A model generated the notes under the pieces. It did no database searches, had not been told where the DNA came from, and saw only the letters and a program-made list of their open reading frames with translations. Position numbers and translations under genes: made by a program. Shown one piece after another: positions 7,997-17,900 of a DNA stretch of 64,000 nt (position 1 is its first letter; each line of letters begins with the position of its first letter). Source of the stretch: Lachnospiraceae bacterium (GTDB taxonomy: Bacteria > Bacillota > Clostridia > Lachnospirales > Lachnospiraceae); assembly GCA_024696945.1 (NCBI GenBank), contig JAILGF010000071.1:62001-126000 (forward strand), given 5' to 3'.

Positions 7997-10249
7997 ATGG
8001 ATCAAAGTTTGTTTGCTGATGTTATCATTAATGTATCCGTTGAAGCTTTGGACAGGTCATTCCAGTATAGGATACCGGAAAGCCTTGCAGACAAGATTAC
8101 GGCCGGAACGAAGGTTACGATTCCTTTCGGAAACGGAAACAGGATGACAACGGGATATGTGATAAAGGTATCTGACAAGCCTGCGATAGAGGCTTCAAGG
8201 ATAAAGGAAATTGATTCGGTATGCGAAAAGGAGATAGGTATAGACGATAGGATGATCTCACTCGCATTCTGGATGAAGGAGCAGTTCGGTTCCACTGCGA
8301 ACGAGGCCTTAAAATGCGTTATACCTGTAAAAAAGATAGTAAGAAACAAGCAGGATAAAAGGATATTGCCTGCCGTAACATTTGAAAGGCTTAAGGAGGA
8401 AAGGGAAAAGGCGGAAAAGAAACACTATACCGCGAAATTCAGACTGCTTACAGAGCTTATCTCGGAATATAAGGAAGGCCTTTCGGAAGAACTGGTAACG
8501 GGAAAATTCGGAGTATCCCGTACTACTATAAACGCTCTTGTGCGTGACGGGATCATTAAGGTTGATGAAAAGATCACTTACAGAAGCTCGCTTGGAAAAG
8601 CCGGAGAGGCTTCGGAGGAGGACGGGACCCCTTGGGTTACCTTAAATTCCGAGCAACAGGCGGTAAGCGACAGCATAATATCCGACATACGGGAAGGAAA
8701 GCATGAAAAATATCTGATCCGCGGAATAACCGGAAGCGGAAAAACCGAGGTTTACATGTCGGTAATAGATGAGGTGGTGGCATCCGGAAAAAGTGTTATT
8801 ATGCTTATACCGGAAATCGCACTTACCTACCAGACGGTCAAAAGGTTCTACAAGCGTTTTGGAGACAGCATTTCGGTTATTAATTCAAGGCTTTCCGCAG
8901 GAGAAAGATATGACCAGTATCTGAGGGCCAAAAACGGGGAAGCAAAGATAGTCATAGGACCGAGATCGGCAGTCTTTACACCCTTTGACAATCTGGGACT
9001 TATAGTTATAGATGAGGAACATGAGGGAAGTTATAAATCGGAGCTTTCCCCCAGGTACAGTACAAGAGAAGTGGCATTTCGCCGTGCCGAAACGGAGGGC
9101 GCTTTAGTCATTCTGGGTTCTGCCACACCGTCTCTTGAAAGCTACAGTGCAGTTGAAGCCGGCAGGATAAAGCTTTTCGAGCTTACCAAAAGAGCCGGAG
9201 GCGCTGAACTTCCCCGCGTTTGGATAACGGACCTCAGAGAAGAACTTAAGAACAGGAATTATTCGATTTTTTCCTTAAAACTCAGGGAACTGATGCTCGA
9301 CAGACTGCAGAAAAAAGAGCAGATCATGCTTTTTATCAACAGAAGAGGCCTGTCGGGGTTCGTAAACTGCAGGAGCTGCGGACATGTGATCAAATGTCCT
9401 CATTGTGACGTTTCTTTAAACCTGCATAACAATGGGAAACTGATATGCCATTATTGCGGATATGAGCAGGCAATGGTAAGTAAATGTCCGGAATGCGGTT
9501 CACCGTATATCAAGGCATTCGGTACCGGGACTCAGAAGGTGGAGGAACTTTTAAATAAGGAATTCCCTTCGGCAAAGGTTTTAAGAATGGATGCCGACAC
9601 CACAAGAAAAAAGGACAGTTACAGCGAGATACTGTCACAGTTTGCCAATCATGAAGCAGATATACTTGTGGGAACGCAGATGATAGTTAAGGGGCATGAT
9701 TTCCATAAGGTTACTCTGGTGGGGATACTTCTTGCCGATATGTCACTTTATTCCTCAGATTACAGAAGCGCCGAGGTTACTTTCCAGCTCCTTTCACAGG
9801 CAGCGGGACGTGCCGGAAGGGGCGGTGTAAAGGGTGATGTGGTAATACAGACCTATAACCCGGAGCATTATGCGGTTACCTGCGCTGCGCTGCATGATTA
9901 TGAAGGCTTCTATAAAGAGGAGATAACATTCAGGAGATTGATGAATTACCCTCCTTCAAGAAATATGTTGAAAATAGTTCTTTCCTCTGAAAAAGAAGAA
10001 CAGCTTTTAAAGGAGACCGGCAAGGTGAGAGGTGAGCTGTATAGGCTTATCCCTGATTCCCCGGATTCGGGAACCAAGCTGTTCGGACCGTCGAAGGCTG
10101 AAATTTATAGGATAAATGATATATACCGGATGGTTTTTTACATAAAGTCGGATGACTATTCCTTTTTGGTCAGTATTAAGGATTTTCTTTCCGAAAGGGA
10201 GACAAGGGATAGGGAAATCGGACTTCAGTTTGATTTTAATCCCGTATGA
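7997..10249 (+). CDS. priA: Primosomal protein N' (replication restart helicase PriA)
   Basis: This 3'-5' superfamily 2 helicase restarts replication at collapsed forks. The N-terminal 3'BD region is followed by Walker A GITGSGKTEVYM, DEEH near residue 338, and a zinc-binding insertion with eight cysteines (CRSCGHVIKCPHC, then CHYCGYEQAMVSKCPEC). The later helicase motifs are VGTQMIVKGHDF and QAAGRAGRG. The frame also has a GTG at 7988, but that leaves no room for a ribosome-binding site beside the murE stop; ATG 7997 behind AAGTGGGA gives 750 residues and is preferred. Confidence 0.93.
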   Translation: MDQSLFADVIINVSVEALDRSFQYRIPESLADKITAGTKVTIPFGNGNRMTTGYVIKVSDKPAIEASRIKEIDSVCEKEIGIDDRMISLAFWMKEQFGSTANEALKCVIPVKKIVRNKQDKRILPAVTFERLKEEREKAEKKHYTAKFRLLTELISEYKEGLSEELVTGKFGVSRTTINALVRDGIIKVDEKITYRSSLGKAGEASEEDGTPWVTLNSEQQAVSDSIISDIREGKHEKYLIRGITGSGKTEVYMSVIDEVVASGKSVIMLIPEIALTYQTVKRFYKRFGDSISVINSRLSAGERYDQYLRAKNGEAKIVIGPRSAVFTPFDNLGLIVIDEEHEGSYKSELSPRYSTREVAFRRAETEGALVILGSATPSLESYSAVEAGRIKLFELTKRAGGAELPRVWITDLREELKNRNYSIFSLKLRELMLDRLQKKEQIMLFINRRGLSGFVNCRSCGHVIKCPHCDVSLNLHNNGKLICHYCGYEQAMVSKCPECGSPYIKAFGTGTQKVEELLNKEFPSAKVLRMDADTTRKKDSYSEILSQFANHEADILVGTQMIVKGHDFHKVTLVGILLADMSLYSSDYRSAEVTFQLLSQAAGRAGRGGVKGDVVIQTYNPEHYAVTCAALHDYEGFYKEEITFRRLMNYPPSRNMLKIVLSSEKEEQLLKETGKVRGELYRLIPDSPDSGTKLFGPSKAEIYRINDIYRMVFYIKSDDYSFLVSIKDFLSERETRDREIGLQFDFNPV

Positions 10250-10260
10250 TAAGAAGATGC

Positions 10261-10286
10261 CGGGAACAAAACAGTATTTGTTTCCG
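10261..10286 (+). other. Intercistronic hairpin between priA and def
   Basis: CGGGAACAAA and TTTGTTTCCG form a 10-bp stem with one G-U pair and a 6-base loop. No T-run follows, so it is more likely an mRNA stability or processing element than a terminator. Confidence 0.4.
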
Positions 10287-10312
10287 ATGAATAAAAAGAA
10301 TGGAGAAAAACA

Positions 10313-10783
10313 ATGGCATTAAGAAACATCAGAACAGAGGGCGATCCCATACTTGGCAAAATTTCAAAGCCGGTTTTGGAGATGAACGAAAAAACAAAGC
10401 AGCTGATAGGTGACATGCTGGAGACAATGTATCACGCAAACGGTGTAGGATTGGCAGCAGTACAGGTCGGTGTGCTTAAAAGAGTTGTGGTGATCGATGT
10501 TTCAGAGGAAGGAAACAGTCCCATTATTCTGGTAAATCCCGAGATAATCGATAAATCAGGCTCACAGACCGGGGACGAGGGATGTCTTTCGGTTCCCGGA
10601 AAAAGCGGAGTGGTTACCAGGGCAAACCATGTAAAGGTAAAGGCATTTAATGAAAAAATGGAGCTTTTCGAACTTGAAGGAGACGAGCTTCTTGCCAGAG
10701 CCATACAGCACGAGGTTGACCATCTGGACGGAATACTGTATACTTCAAAGGTTGAGGGACCGATCAAAACGTCCGAAGACTGA
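10313..10783 (+). CDS. def: Peptide deformylase
   Basis: The 156-residue metalloenzyme removes the formyl group from nascent N-terminal methionine. All three family motifs are present: GVGLAAVQVG (about 43-52), EGCLSVPG with the metal-binding Cys (about 88-95), and QHEVDHLDG with both metal-binding His and the catalytic Glu (about 132-140). The short length and the Val in motif 1 (the usual form is GxGLAAxQVG) are normal. The next gene, fmt, performs the opposite step on initiator tRNA; def-fmt is a common conserved pair. Confidence 0.96.
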   Translation: MALRNIRTEGDPILGKISKPVLEMNEKTKQLIGDMLETMYHANGVGLAAVQVGVLKRVVVIDVSEEGNSPIILVNPEIIDKSGSQTGDEGCLSVPGKSGVVTRANHVKVKAFNEKMELFELEGDELLARAIQHEVDHLDGILYTSKVEGPIKTSED

Positions 10784-10806
10784 AAGATGATAGGTAAGGT
10801 GACAGA

Positions 10807-11739
10807 ATGCGTATAGCTTTTATGGGAACACCCGACATAGCTGCCGGGGTATTGAAATCGCTTATAGATTCCGATCATACCGTTGTATGTGCGGTTACAC
10901 AGCCGGACAAGCCCAACGGCAGAGGAAATGAGATCATATTTTCACCCGTCAAGAAGCTGGCAACGGAGAACGGTATCGATGTACTCCAACCCATCAAGGC
11001 ATCTGCGGAAGAGTTTGTGGAAACACTTAAAGGATACAACCCGGATATAGTGGTGGTTGTGGCTTTCGGACAGATACTGAAGAAAAATGTCCTGGAGCTT
11101 GCAAAATACGGATGTGTGAATGTTCATGCCTCGCTTCTTCCTAAATACAGGGGAGCGTCTCCGATCCAATGGGCCGTTATTAACGGTGAAAAGGAGACGG
11201 GTATAACCATAATGAAAATGGATCCCGGAATTGACACGGGTGATATAATACTTCAAGAAAAACTGATATTGGCTCACGATGAGACCGCAGGAAGTCTGTT
11301 CGACAGGCTTACCGTTATGGCCGGTCCGGTGCTTTTAAAAGCCCTTTCCGAGATCGAAAACGGAACCGCAACATATACACCTCAGGATAATGAAGGCGCA
11401 ACATACGTGTCCATGCTTAAAAAATCCATGGGCAAGCTGAATTTCAATAACAGCTGCATAGAACTTGAAAGACTTATAAGAGGCCTTATTCCCTGGCCGG
11501 GAGCATATACATACGTAAACGGAAAAATGCTTAAGATATGGAAGGCGGTTCCTGCAAGCGAAGATGAAAGGGTAAAGGCAGCAACCGGACAGATAAGGAT
11601 CGCAGAAAACGGATTTTTTATAGGAACCGCAGATATTCCGCTCCAGATACTTGAGCTTCAGCTTGAAGGAAAGAAAAGAATGCCTGCCTCAGATTTTATA
11701 AGGGGCACGGCAATAGCCGACGGATGCTTTACAGAATAA
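10807..11739 (+). CDS. fmt: Methionyl-tRNA formyltransferase
   Basis: The 310-residue enzyme formylates Met-tRNA(fMet) using 10-formyl-tetrahydrofolate. The start MRIAFMGTPDIA and the formyl-donor binding/catalytic block HASLLPKYRGASPIQWAVING (about 106-126), then GITIMKMDPGIDTGDII, are characteristic. The C-terminal OB-like domain has LIRGLIPWPGAYTYVNG. The ATG lies 24 bases after def, behind AGGTGACAG. Confidence 0.96.
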   Translation: MRIAFMGTPDIAAGVLKSLIDSDHTVVCAVTQPDKPNGRGNEIIFSPVKKLATENGIDVLQPIKASAEEFVETLKGYNPDIVVVVAFGQILKKNVLELAKYGCVNVHASLLPKYRGASPIQWAVINGEKETGITIMKMDPGIDTGDIILQEKLILAHDETAGSLFDRLTVMAGPVLLKALSEIENGTATYTPQDNEGATYVSMLKKSMGKLNFNNSCIELERLIRGLIPWPGAYTYVNGKMLKIWKAVPASEDERVKAATGQIRIAENGFFIGTADIPLQILELQLEGKKRMPASDFIRGTAIADGCFTE

Positions 11740-11758
11740 CGGAGACATATTACGGATA

Positions 11759-13081
11759 ATGGACATAAGGAACATAGTACTTGACGACGTGATCAGTATT
11801 CTTGAAGACAAGAATCCACTCCATAAGGTGCTTTTGAGTTCTCTCAGGGGAATTGAAGATGCAAGGGATAAAAGCTTTGCGGCAAGACTTGTAAGAGGAA
11901 CAGTTGAAAGAGCCTTGAGTCTTGACATTATCATAGACGGAGTCTCAAGCATCAAGACGGCAAAACAGAAGCCGATTATAAGAAATATATTAAGAACTGC
12001 TGTATATCAGATTGTTTTTATGGACGGGGTCACTGATTTTGCCGCGGTGAACGAAGCTGTAAAGCTTGCAGGGAAAAGAGGATTCAGATCCTTAAACGGT
12101 TTTGTGAACGGAGTGCTAAGAACCATATGCAGAAAGAAGGATGACATCATTTCTGCGCTTAATGCGGAGGGCAGAAAAAATTTCTCATTCAGATATTCAG
12201 TACCGGAATGGATAACTGGTGGATTTTGTAAGCTGTACGGAGAAGAGAAGACAGAAAATGCGTTTAAATATTTCCTGAACGAAAACCGAATTTCGATAAG
12301 AGTGAATACATCAAAGACCGGTCGGGATACCGAGTTTGTGAAGAAAATCCCGGGGACAGAACCTAATCTTTACATGGATGACTGCTTTTATATCACGGGA
12401 CAGGGAAGCATTGAAGAAAACGAGGACTTTAAAAAAGGCCTATTTACGGTACAGGATATGAGTTCGGCGCTGGCAGGATATTGCTGCAGAAGCGTTCTGA
12501 ACGGAAGGAAAACGAAGGTTCTTGATCTTTGTGCCGCTCCCGGCGGAAAGAGCATGTACCTGGCAGATTCCGGAATGGAGGTTACGGCCTGTGACATTTC
12601 GGAGTCAAAATTGTCCATTATGAGAGAAAATATGGATCGCTGCGGATTCCGGAAGGTTTCTCTCGTGATGAATGATGCTCTTGTGTTTAACAAAGAGTTT
12701 GAAGAAAGGTTTGAACTTGTTCTCTGCGACCTGCCTTGTTCGGGACTCGGGATAATCGGAAAAAAACCTGACATTAAATACAATATGACAAAGGATAAGG
12801 TTAGGGAATTGGCCCTGTTGCAGAGGAATATCCTAAAAAATGCGGTAAGATATGTTTCAAAGAACGGGTATCTTGTATATAGCACCTGTACCGTTACAAA
12901 AGAGGAAAACCTTGAAAATGCAGGATTTATCACTTCGGAACTCGGACTGAAAGGAATGCCGGTAAAAAGCTTTCTTCCCGAGAAGATCGGTGAAAAAACG
13001 GGTGAAGATCCTTTTATACAGATACTTCCCGGAGAATTCGGAAGTGACGGTTTTTTCATAAGCTGCTTTAAGAAAGCTTGA
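11759..13081 (+). CDS. rsmB: 16S rRNA (cytosine-967-C5)-methyltransferase RsmB
   Basis: The 440-residue protein pairs an N-terminal NusB-like helical domain (about 1-130; FAAVNEAVKLAGKRGFRSLNGFVNGVLR) with a SAM-dependent m5C methyltransferase. The motifs are DLCAAPGGKS near 256, DLPCSG near 324 and the catalytic STCT near 376. RsmB modifies C967 of 16S rRNA in E. coli. It sits in the conserved fmt-rsmB-rlmN order. The membrane zinc peptidase often found between fmt and rsmB in Clostridia is absent. Confidence 0.94.
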   Translation: MDIRNIVLDDVISILEDKNPLHKVLLSSLRGIEDARDKSFAARLVRGTVERALSLDIIIDGVSSIKTAKQKPIIRNILRTAVYQIVFMDGVTDFAAVNEAVKLAGKRGFRSLNGFVNGVLRTICRKKDDIISALNAEGRKNFSFRYSVPEWITGGFCKLYGEEKTENAFKYFLNENRISIRVNTSKTGRDTEFVKKIPGTEPNLYMDDCFYITGQGSIEENEDFKKGLFTVQDMSSALAGYCCRSVLNGRKTKVLDLCAAPGGKSMYLADSGMEVTACDISESKLSIMRENMDRCGFRKVSLVMNDALVFNKEFEERFELVLCDLPCSGLGIIGKKPDIKYNMTKDKVRELALLQRNILKNAVRYVSKNGYLVYSTCTVTKEENLENAGFITSELGLKGMPVKSFLPEKIGEKTGEDPFIQILPGEFGSDGFFISCFKKA

Positions 13082-13097
13082 GGAGTGTTGTTTTGAT

Positions 13098-14171
13098 ATG
13101 GATGCTAAGCCGGATCTAAGATCTTTAAACCTGACGGAACTTAAAAACGTTATTGCAGGACTTGGGGAAAAAAGCTTTAGAGCTGTTCAGGTTTATGAGT
13201 GGCTGCATAAGCGGCAGGCGGAGTCCTTTGATGAAATGACCAATCTTCCGGTACGTTTGAGGGAAATACTCGGGCAGGAATATGAGCTTTATAATCTCCG
13301 CGAGATAAAGGCACTTGAGGATCCCGAGGACGGAACCTTCAAGTATCTGTTTGCGGTAAATGACGGAAATGTGATCGAAAGCGTATTTATGAGCTACGAA
13401 CACGGATATTCCGTATGTATTTCTTCTCAGGTCGGATGCAGTATGGGGTGCAGATTCTGTGCCTCGACCATCGGAGGAAAGGTGAGGGACCTGACAGCCG
13501 GTGAAATGCTCGAACAGGTATATCTGATGCAGAAGCTTCAGGGGAAAAGAGTTTCGAACGTTGTCGTTATGGGCAGCGGGGAACCGTTTGACAATTATGA
13601 TAATTTTGTTCGTTTCTATGAAATGATCACCGACAAAGACGGCCTGAACATAAGCGGCAGGAACATTACGGTTTCAACCTGCGGAATAACCGATAAGATA
13701 AGGGAAATAGCGGATAAGCAGTATGCGCTTACTCTTGCGGTATCTCTCCATGCACCGGATGATGAGCTCAGAAAAGAGATCATGCCGTCAGCCAGGAAGT
13801 ACAGCATCGGCGAAATAATGTCGGCCTGCGATTATTTCTTTGAAAAGACCGGAAGACGCATAACCTTCGAATACAGTCTTATGGCCGGTATCAATGATTC
13901 GGAAGAATGCGCAAGGAAGCTAGGCGAGCTTTTAAAAGGCAGGAACTGTCACGTGAATCTGATCCCCGTAAACCCTGTAAAAGAGCGTAATTTTGTAAGA
14001 AGCGGGACGGTGGATATCACAAGATTTAAAAAACTACTTGAAAAAAGTAAAATAAATGTTACTATTAGAAGAGGATTGGGTATAAATATCGATGCTGCGT
14101 GCGGTCAGCTGAGAAGAAGCTACATTAAGGAGACAGGGGGTGATAAGGGTGCAGGCTTGTGCGAAAACTGA
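13098..14171 (+). CDS. rlmN: Dual-specificity 23S rRNA/tRNA A2-methyltransferase RlmN (radical SAM)
   Basis: The 357-residue radical SAM enzyme methylates C2 of adenosine in 23S rRNA (A2503) and some tRNAs. The 4Fe-4S motif is CSMGCRFC (about 114-121); the SAM-binding GSGEPFDNYDN and the C-terminal Cys in AACGQLRR (near 334), which forms the transient methyl-Cys intermediate, are present. The ATG lies 16 bases after rsmB behind GAGGAGTG. Its 3' end overlaps the next gene by 32 bases. Confidence 0.95.
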   Translation: MDAKPDLRSLNLTELKNVIAGLGEKSFRAVQVYEWLHKRQAESFDEMTNLPVRLREILGQEYELYNLREIKALEDPEDGTFKYLFAVNDGNVIESVFMSYEHGYSVCISSQVGCSMGCRFCASTIGGKVRDLTAGEMLEQVYLMQKLQGKRVSNVVVMGSGEPFDNYDNFVRFYEMITDKDGLNISGRNITVSTCGITDKIREIADKQYALTLAVSLHAPDDELRKEIMPSARKYSIGEIMSACDYFFEKTGRRITFEYSLMAGINDSEECARKLGELLKGRNCHVNLIPVNPVKERNFVRSGTVDITRFKKLLEKSKINVTIRRGLGINIDAACGQLRRSYIKETGGDKGAGLCEN

Positions 14172-14886
14172 CGTAGGTATTATGAGACAGATGAATCAGG
14201 ATTACTGTTATGTGAATTTAAAGCAGGAGGGGCTGCTTCCTAACCTTTTTATTGTAGCGGACGGTATGGGAGGACATAATGCCGGAGATTTTGCTTCGCG
14301 CTTCTGCGTGGAAAAATTTGTGGAGCTGATAAGAAATGCAGGCACAGGAGTTATCAGCAAGCTCAGCTTCCTTGAGAATGCCATACGTGAGACGAATGAG
14401 CAGCTTATCATTAAAGCAACCGAGAATCCTGAACTGGAGGGAATGGGAACCACGTTTGTTGCGGCTACCGTTTCCGAAAACAATGAGATGGATGTTTTAA
14501 ATATCGGTGACAGCAGGCTTTACCTTATTGACAGTTCGATCCGTCAGATTACCGAGGACCATTCGCTGGTAATGGAGATGGTTAAGAACGGAGAGATAAA
14601 GAAGGAGGAAGCAAGATTCCATCCTAAGAAGAATGTGGTAACGCGTGCTATCAGCGCCATAGGAGTGGTGATACCCGATCTGTTCAGGGTGCCGGTCAAG
14701 AAAGGCGACATAATACTTCTGTGTTCCGACGGCCTTTCAAATATGGTTGCAGATAATGAAATTTATGATATAATAGATGAGAACAGGGATGACCTGAACA
14801 CATGTTCGGAGATATTGGTCGACAGGGCCAACAGGAATGGCGGAAAAGACAATATAACAGTTGTTCTTATAAAAATCGAGGATTAG
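14140..14886 (+). CDS. prpC: PP2C-type Ser/Thr protein phosphatase (PrpC/Stp)
   Basis: The 248-residue metal-dependent phosphatase is the usual partner of the PASTA kinase that follows. The motifs MRQMNQDY, VADGMGGHNAGDFAS, GTTFVAA, NIGDSRLYL, VTRAISA, LLCSDGLSNMV and the terminal GGKDNITVVL carry the Mn/Mg-binding aspartates. The GTG start at 14140 sits six bases after AAGGAGA inside the end of rlmN, so translation is probably coupled. It should reverse phosphorylation set by the kinase 10 bases downstream. Confidence 0.94.
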   Translation: MIRVQACAKTDVGIMRQMNQDYCYVNLKQEGLLPNLFIVADGMGGHNAGDFASRFCVEKFVELIRNAGTGVISKLSFLENAIRETNEQLIIKATENPELEGMGTTFVAATVSENNEMDVLNIGDSRLYLIDSSIRQITEDHSLVMEMVKNGEIKKEEARFHPKKNVVTRAISAIGVVIPDLFRVPVKKGDIILLCSDGLSNMVADNEIYDIIDENRDDLNTCSEILVDRANRNGGKDNITVVLIKIED

Positions 14887-14896
14887 AGGAAGAAAA

Positions 14897-16906
14897 ATGA
14901 TTAAGACAGGAATGTACATAAACGACAGATATGAGATAATCGACAAGGTCGGTTCGGGCGGAATGGCTGATGTCTACAAGGCTTTGTGCCACAGACTTAA
15001 CCGTTACGTAGCCATTAAGATCTTAAAGCCCGAGTATTCAACGGATGCCGGATTTGTTCAGAAATTCAGAGCTGAGGCACAGTCAGTTGCGGGACTTTCT
15101 CACCCGAATATCGTAAGCGTTTATGACGTAGGTGAGGATGACGGGCTTTATTACATAGTTATGGAGCTTGTTGAGGGAATCACCTTAAAGCGTTTTATCG
15201 AAAAAAGGAAGAAACTTGATGTTAAGGAAGCAGTGGGTATAGCCATCCAGATCGCAATGGGTATGGAAGCGGCTCACACTCATCATATCATCCACCGTGA
15301 CATCAAGCCTCAGAATATTATAATCTCAAGAGAAGGAAAGGTTAAGGTTGCGGATTTCGGTATTGCTAAGGCAGCAACCTCAAATACAATTTCCCAGAAT
15401 GCCATAGGTTCGGTTCATTATCTTTCACCCGAACAGGCAAGGGGCGGTTACAGCGACGAGCGAAGCGACATCTATTCTCTTGGCGTAACCTTATACGAAA
15501 TGCTTTCCGGGCAGGTTCCTTTTGCCGGAGACAATTCCGTTTCGGTGGCACTGCTCCATATCCAGAGCGAGGCCGTTCCCGTAAGAGAGCTTAATCCAGA
15601 GGTTCCCTTGAGCGTTGACAAGATTATACAGAAATGTATGCAGAAGAAACCTGAGAGACGTTATCAGACCGCAGGAGAGCTTATAGTAGATCTTAAACGT
15701 TCGGTCCTCAATCCGGAGGGTGATTATGTAAATATTGCTTCAAATGCTATGGTGGCTTCATCACCTACAAGGAATATCACGGAAGAAGAACTGGAAACCA
15801 TAAAGAAAACTGCGGCCAGAGGACCGGAGAAACAGATATCCTATTCGGATCGTAAAACAAAGAAGAAGGTAAAACGTGAGAAGGAAGAGCTTGACACAAT
15901 GGATTCCGGACTTGAGAAGGTCCTGACGATAGTCAGTGTTCTTGCTGCTTTAGCCCTTCTGGTATTTATTTTCTGGATTGCAAAGAAGATATTCTTCTCG
16001 GAGGATGCACCTAATCCGATAGATCTAATAAATCCTCCCGCAACTACAGCTCCCGGTTCTCCTACACCTATACAGGAAACAAACAACGGAGCTCCTAATA
16101 TAAAGGTCCCGGAGAAAGAGGATCCCACACCCATACCTACATCGCCTGATTCGGTACTTGTAGAGGTTCCCGGTGTAGTGGGACTTACCGTTGAGGACGC
16201 TGAAAAGACACTGAGGGCTAAATCGGCTAATTTCCAGATAAAGTGGACCGAAGACTATTCCGACGACTATGAAGCAGGTCTGGTCGCTGCTCAATATCCC
16301 ATGAAGGAAGCAACGGTTCCTGCTACCCAGACCATCACGCTTACGGTTAGTGCCGGAGCTGAGATGAAGGAACTCAAGAATTTCAGGGGATATGATGCTA
16401 AGTCTGCAATGGAACTTCTTGAAGCCTTGGGTTACCAGCCGGGAAGTACTGAGGAATACAGTGATACGGTTGAGAAAGGCTGTGTAATTTCTACTGATCC
16501 GGAAGGCGGTACAATGCTTCCCAAGGATTCGGTCGTTATCGTACATATCAGCCTCGGACGTGAGATTAAAGAGGTTGAGTGTCCCAGTCTTGTAGGAAAG
16601 AAGCAGGCAAGGGCCGAAAAGATGCTGACCAATGCAAATCTTGAGATCGGCGATGTAACATTTGAATACAGTGATGCTTTTGATGCAGGAATTGTTATCA
16701 GTCAGGAAATAGAAGAGGATACACTTATAGAGGAAGGTTCATCCGTAAGCTTTGTTGTGAGCTTGGGACCTGAACCCACACCTACACCTGAACCCACACC
16801 CATTGATGATGATAACGGTAACGGGGGAAATGATGATGTAACAACCACACCCGAACCTACTCCTAATACTGACGAAGATGACGATTTCTGGGAAAGAGAA
16901 GAGTGA
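14897..16906 (+). CDS. prkC: PASTA-domain Ser/Thr protein kinase (PrkC/Stk type)
   Basis: The 669-residue membrane kinase senses cell-wall fragments and phosphorylates division, wall and translation proteins. The Hanks-type kinase domain spans about 11-275 (GSGGMADVYKA, the AIK lysine, HRDIKPQN, DFGIAKA, SPEQARGG). A basic juxtamembrane stretch precedes one transmembrane helix near 341-362. Three extracellular PASTA repeats follow (about 421-488, 490-556, 558-622), then a Thr/Pro-rich tail with TPTPEPTP repeats and an acidic end. Paired with the phosphatase upstream and closed by a strong terminator. Confidence 0.95.
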   Translation: MIKTGMYINDRYEIIDKVGSGGMADVYKALCHRLNRYVAIKILKPEYSTDAGFVQKFRAEAQSVAGLSHPNIVSVYDVGEDDGLYYIVMELVEGITLKRFIEKRKKLDVKEAVGIAIQIAMGMEAAHTHHIIHRDIKPQNIIISREGKVKVADFGIAKAATSNTISQNAIGSVHYLSPEQARGGYSDERSDIYSLGVTLYEMLSGQVPFAGDNSVSVALLHIQSEAVPVRELNPEVPLSVDKIIQKCMQKKPERRYQTAGELIVDLKRSVLNPEGDYVNIASNAMVASSPTRNITEEELETIKKTAARGPEKQISYSDRKTKKKVKREKEELDTMDSGLEKVLTIVSVLAALALLVFIFWIAKKIFFSEDAPNPIDLINPPATTAPGSPTPIQETNNGAPNIKVPEKEDPTPIPTSPDSVLVEVPGVVGLTVEDAEKTLRAKSANFQIKWTEDYSDDYEAGLVAAQYPMKEATVPATQTITLTVSAGAEMKELKNFRGYDAKSAMELLEALGYQPGSTEEYSDTVEKGCVISTDPEGGTMLPKDSVVIVHISLGREIKEVECPSLVGKKQARAEKMLTNANLEIGDVTFEYSDAFDAGIVISQEIEEDTLIEEGSSVSFVVSLGPEPTPTPEPTPIDDDNGNGGNDDVTTTPEPTPNTDEDDDFWEREE

Positions 16907-16936
16907 GATTAAGGCAGGACTATAAAATGCCATTTC

Positions 16937-16976
16937 GGAGAAACCCGTACAAAACAGGCTATGGGTTTCTCCTTTT
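16937..16976 (+). terminator. Strong intrinsic terminator after the PASTA kinase
   Basis: A perfect 10-bp stem, GGAGAAACCC with GGGTTTCTCC, is followed directly by TTTT. It lies between the kinase and rsgA, so rsgA depends on read-through or on a promoter I cannot see. Confidence 0.85.
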
Positions 16977-16999
16977 GCAAAAATAACGAATAAATACAT

Positions 17000-17878
17000 A
17001 TGACAGGAAAAATCATAAAAGGTGTTGCGGGAGATTATACAGTTATTTCCGAGACAGGCGTCAAGTATATCTGCAGGGCAAAGGGAATATTCAGAAAAAA
17101 CGGGATAACACCTCTTATCGGAGATAATGTTGAGATAGAGATACTTAGCCCGGAAGAAGGCAATATCCTTAAAATTCTTGAAAGAAAGAACTCTCTGATA
17201 AGACCGGCATGTGCCAATATTGACCAAGTGCTTGTAGTTTTTGCGGCAGCTTCTCCCGAACCGAATCTGAATCTGCTGGACAGGTTCCTAATAATGATGG
17301 AGAAACAGTCCGTAAAGGCAGTTCTCTGTTTTAATAAGACGGATATAGTTAAAGACGAGAGACTTAAGCTTTTAGCAGAAAATTACGCCGCATCGGGTAT
17401 GAGAGTTCTCTTCGCAAGTGTTTTAAAGGGTGAAGGAATAGAAGAGATAAGAGAAGTACTCCGAGGAAAAACAACTATTCTCGCCGGACCCTCAGGAGTC
17501 GGTAAATCTTCACTTATGAACCGCTTATTCCCCGAAGGCCGTTTTGAGGTCGGAGCTTTAAGCGAGCGTATAGGGCGCGGAAAGCAGACAACACGGCATA
17601 CGGAGCTCGTGGAAACGGAAAAGGATACTTATCTATGCGATTCTCCGGGATTCAGCTCTATTTATATAGAAGGAATAGATTACAGGAATCTTAAAGATTA
17701 CTTTCCTGAATTTGAAAATCTTAAGAGTGAATGTAGGTTCCTGACCTGTAATCATATCGATGAACCGGATTGTGCGGTCAAGGAAGCAGTTAAGAACGGA
17801 CTTTTGAGCAGAAACAGATACGAAAGCTACTGCATTCTGTTCAATGAGATGAAGAAAACTAACGGATTTAAGAAATAA
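17000..17878 (+). CDS. rsgA: Ribosome small subunit-dependent GTPase A
   Basis: The 292-residue circularly permuted GTPase helps late 30S maturation. It has an N-terminal OB fold (about 1-65) and the G motifs in permuted order: NKTD (about 111), then GPSGVGKSSLMN (about 163), then DSPGF (about 213). The C-terminal zinc site CRFLTCNHIDEPDC is near 244-257. No convincing Shine-Dalgarno sequence lies before the ATG (GAATAAATACAT), which is odd given the good sites elsewhere in this string. The order rsgA-rpe after phosphatase and kinase is conserved in Firmicutes. Confidence 0.94.
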   Translation: MTGKIIKGVAGDYTVISETGVKYICRAKGIFRKNGITPLIGDNVEIEILSPEEGNILKILERKNSLIRPACANIDQVLVVFAAASPEPNLNLLDRFLIMMEKQSVKAVLCFNKTDIVKDERLKLLAENYAASGMRVLFASVLKGEGIEEIREVLRGKTTILAGPSGVGKSSLMNRLFPEGRFEVGALSERIGRGKQTTRHTELVETEKDTYLCDSPGFSSIYIEGIDYRNLKDYFPEFENLKSECRFLTCNHIDEPDCAVKEAVKNGLLSRNRYESYCILFNEMKKTNGFKK

Positions 17879-17900
17879 CAGAAAGAGGATGGTACATATC

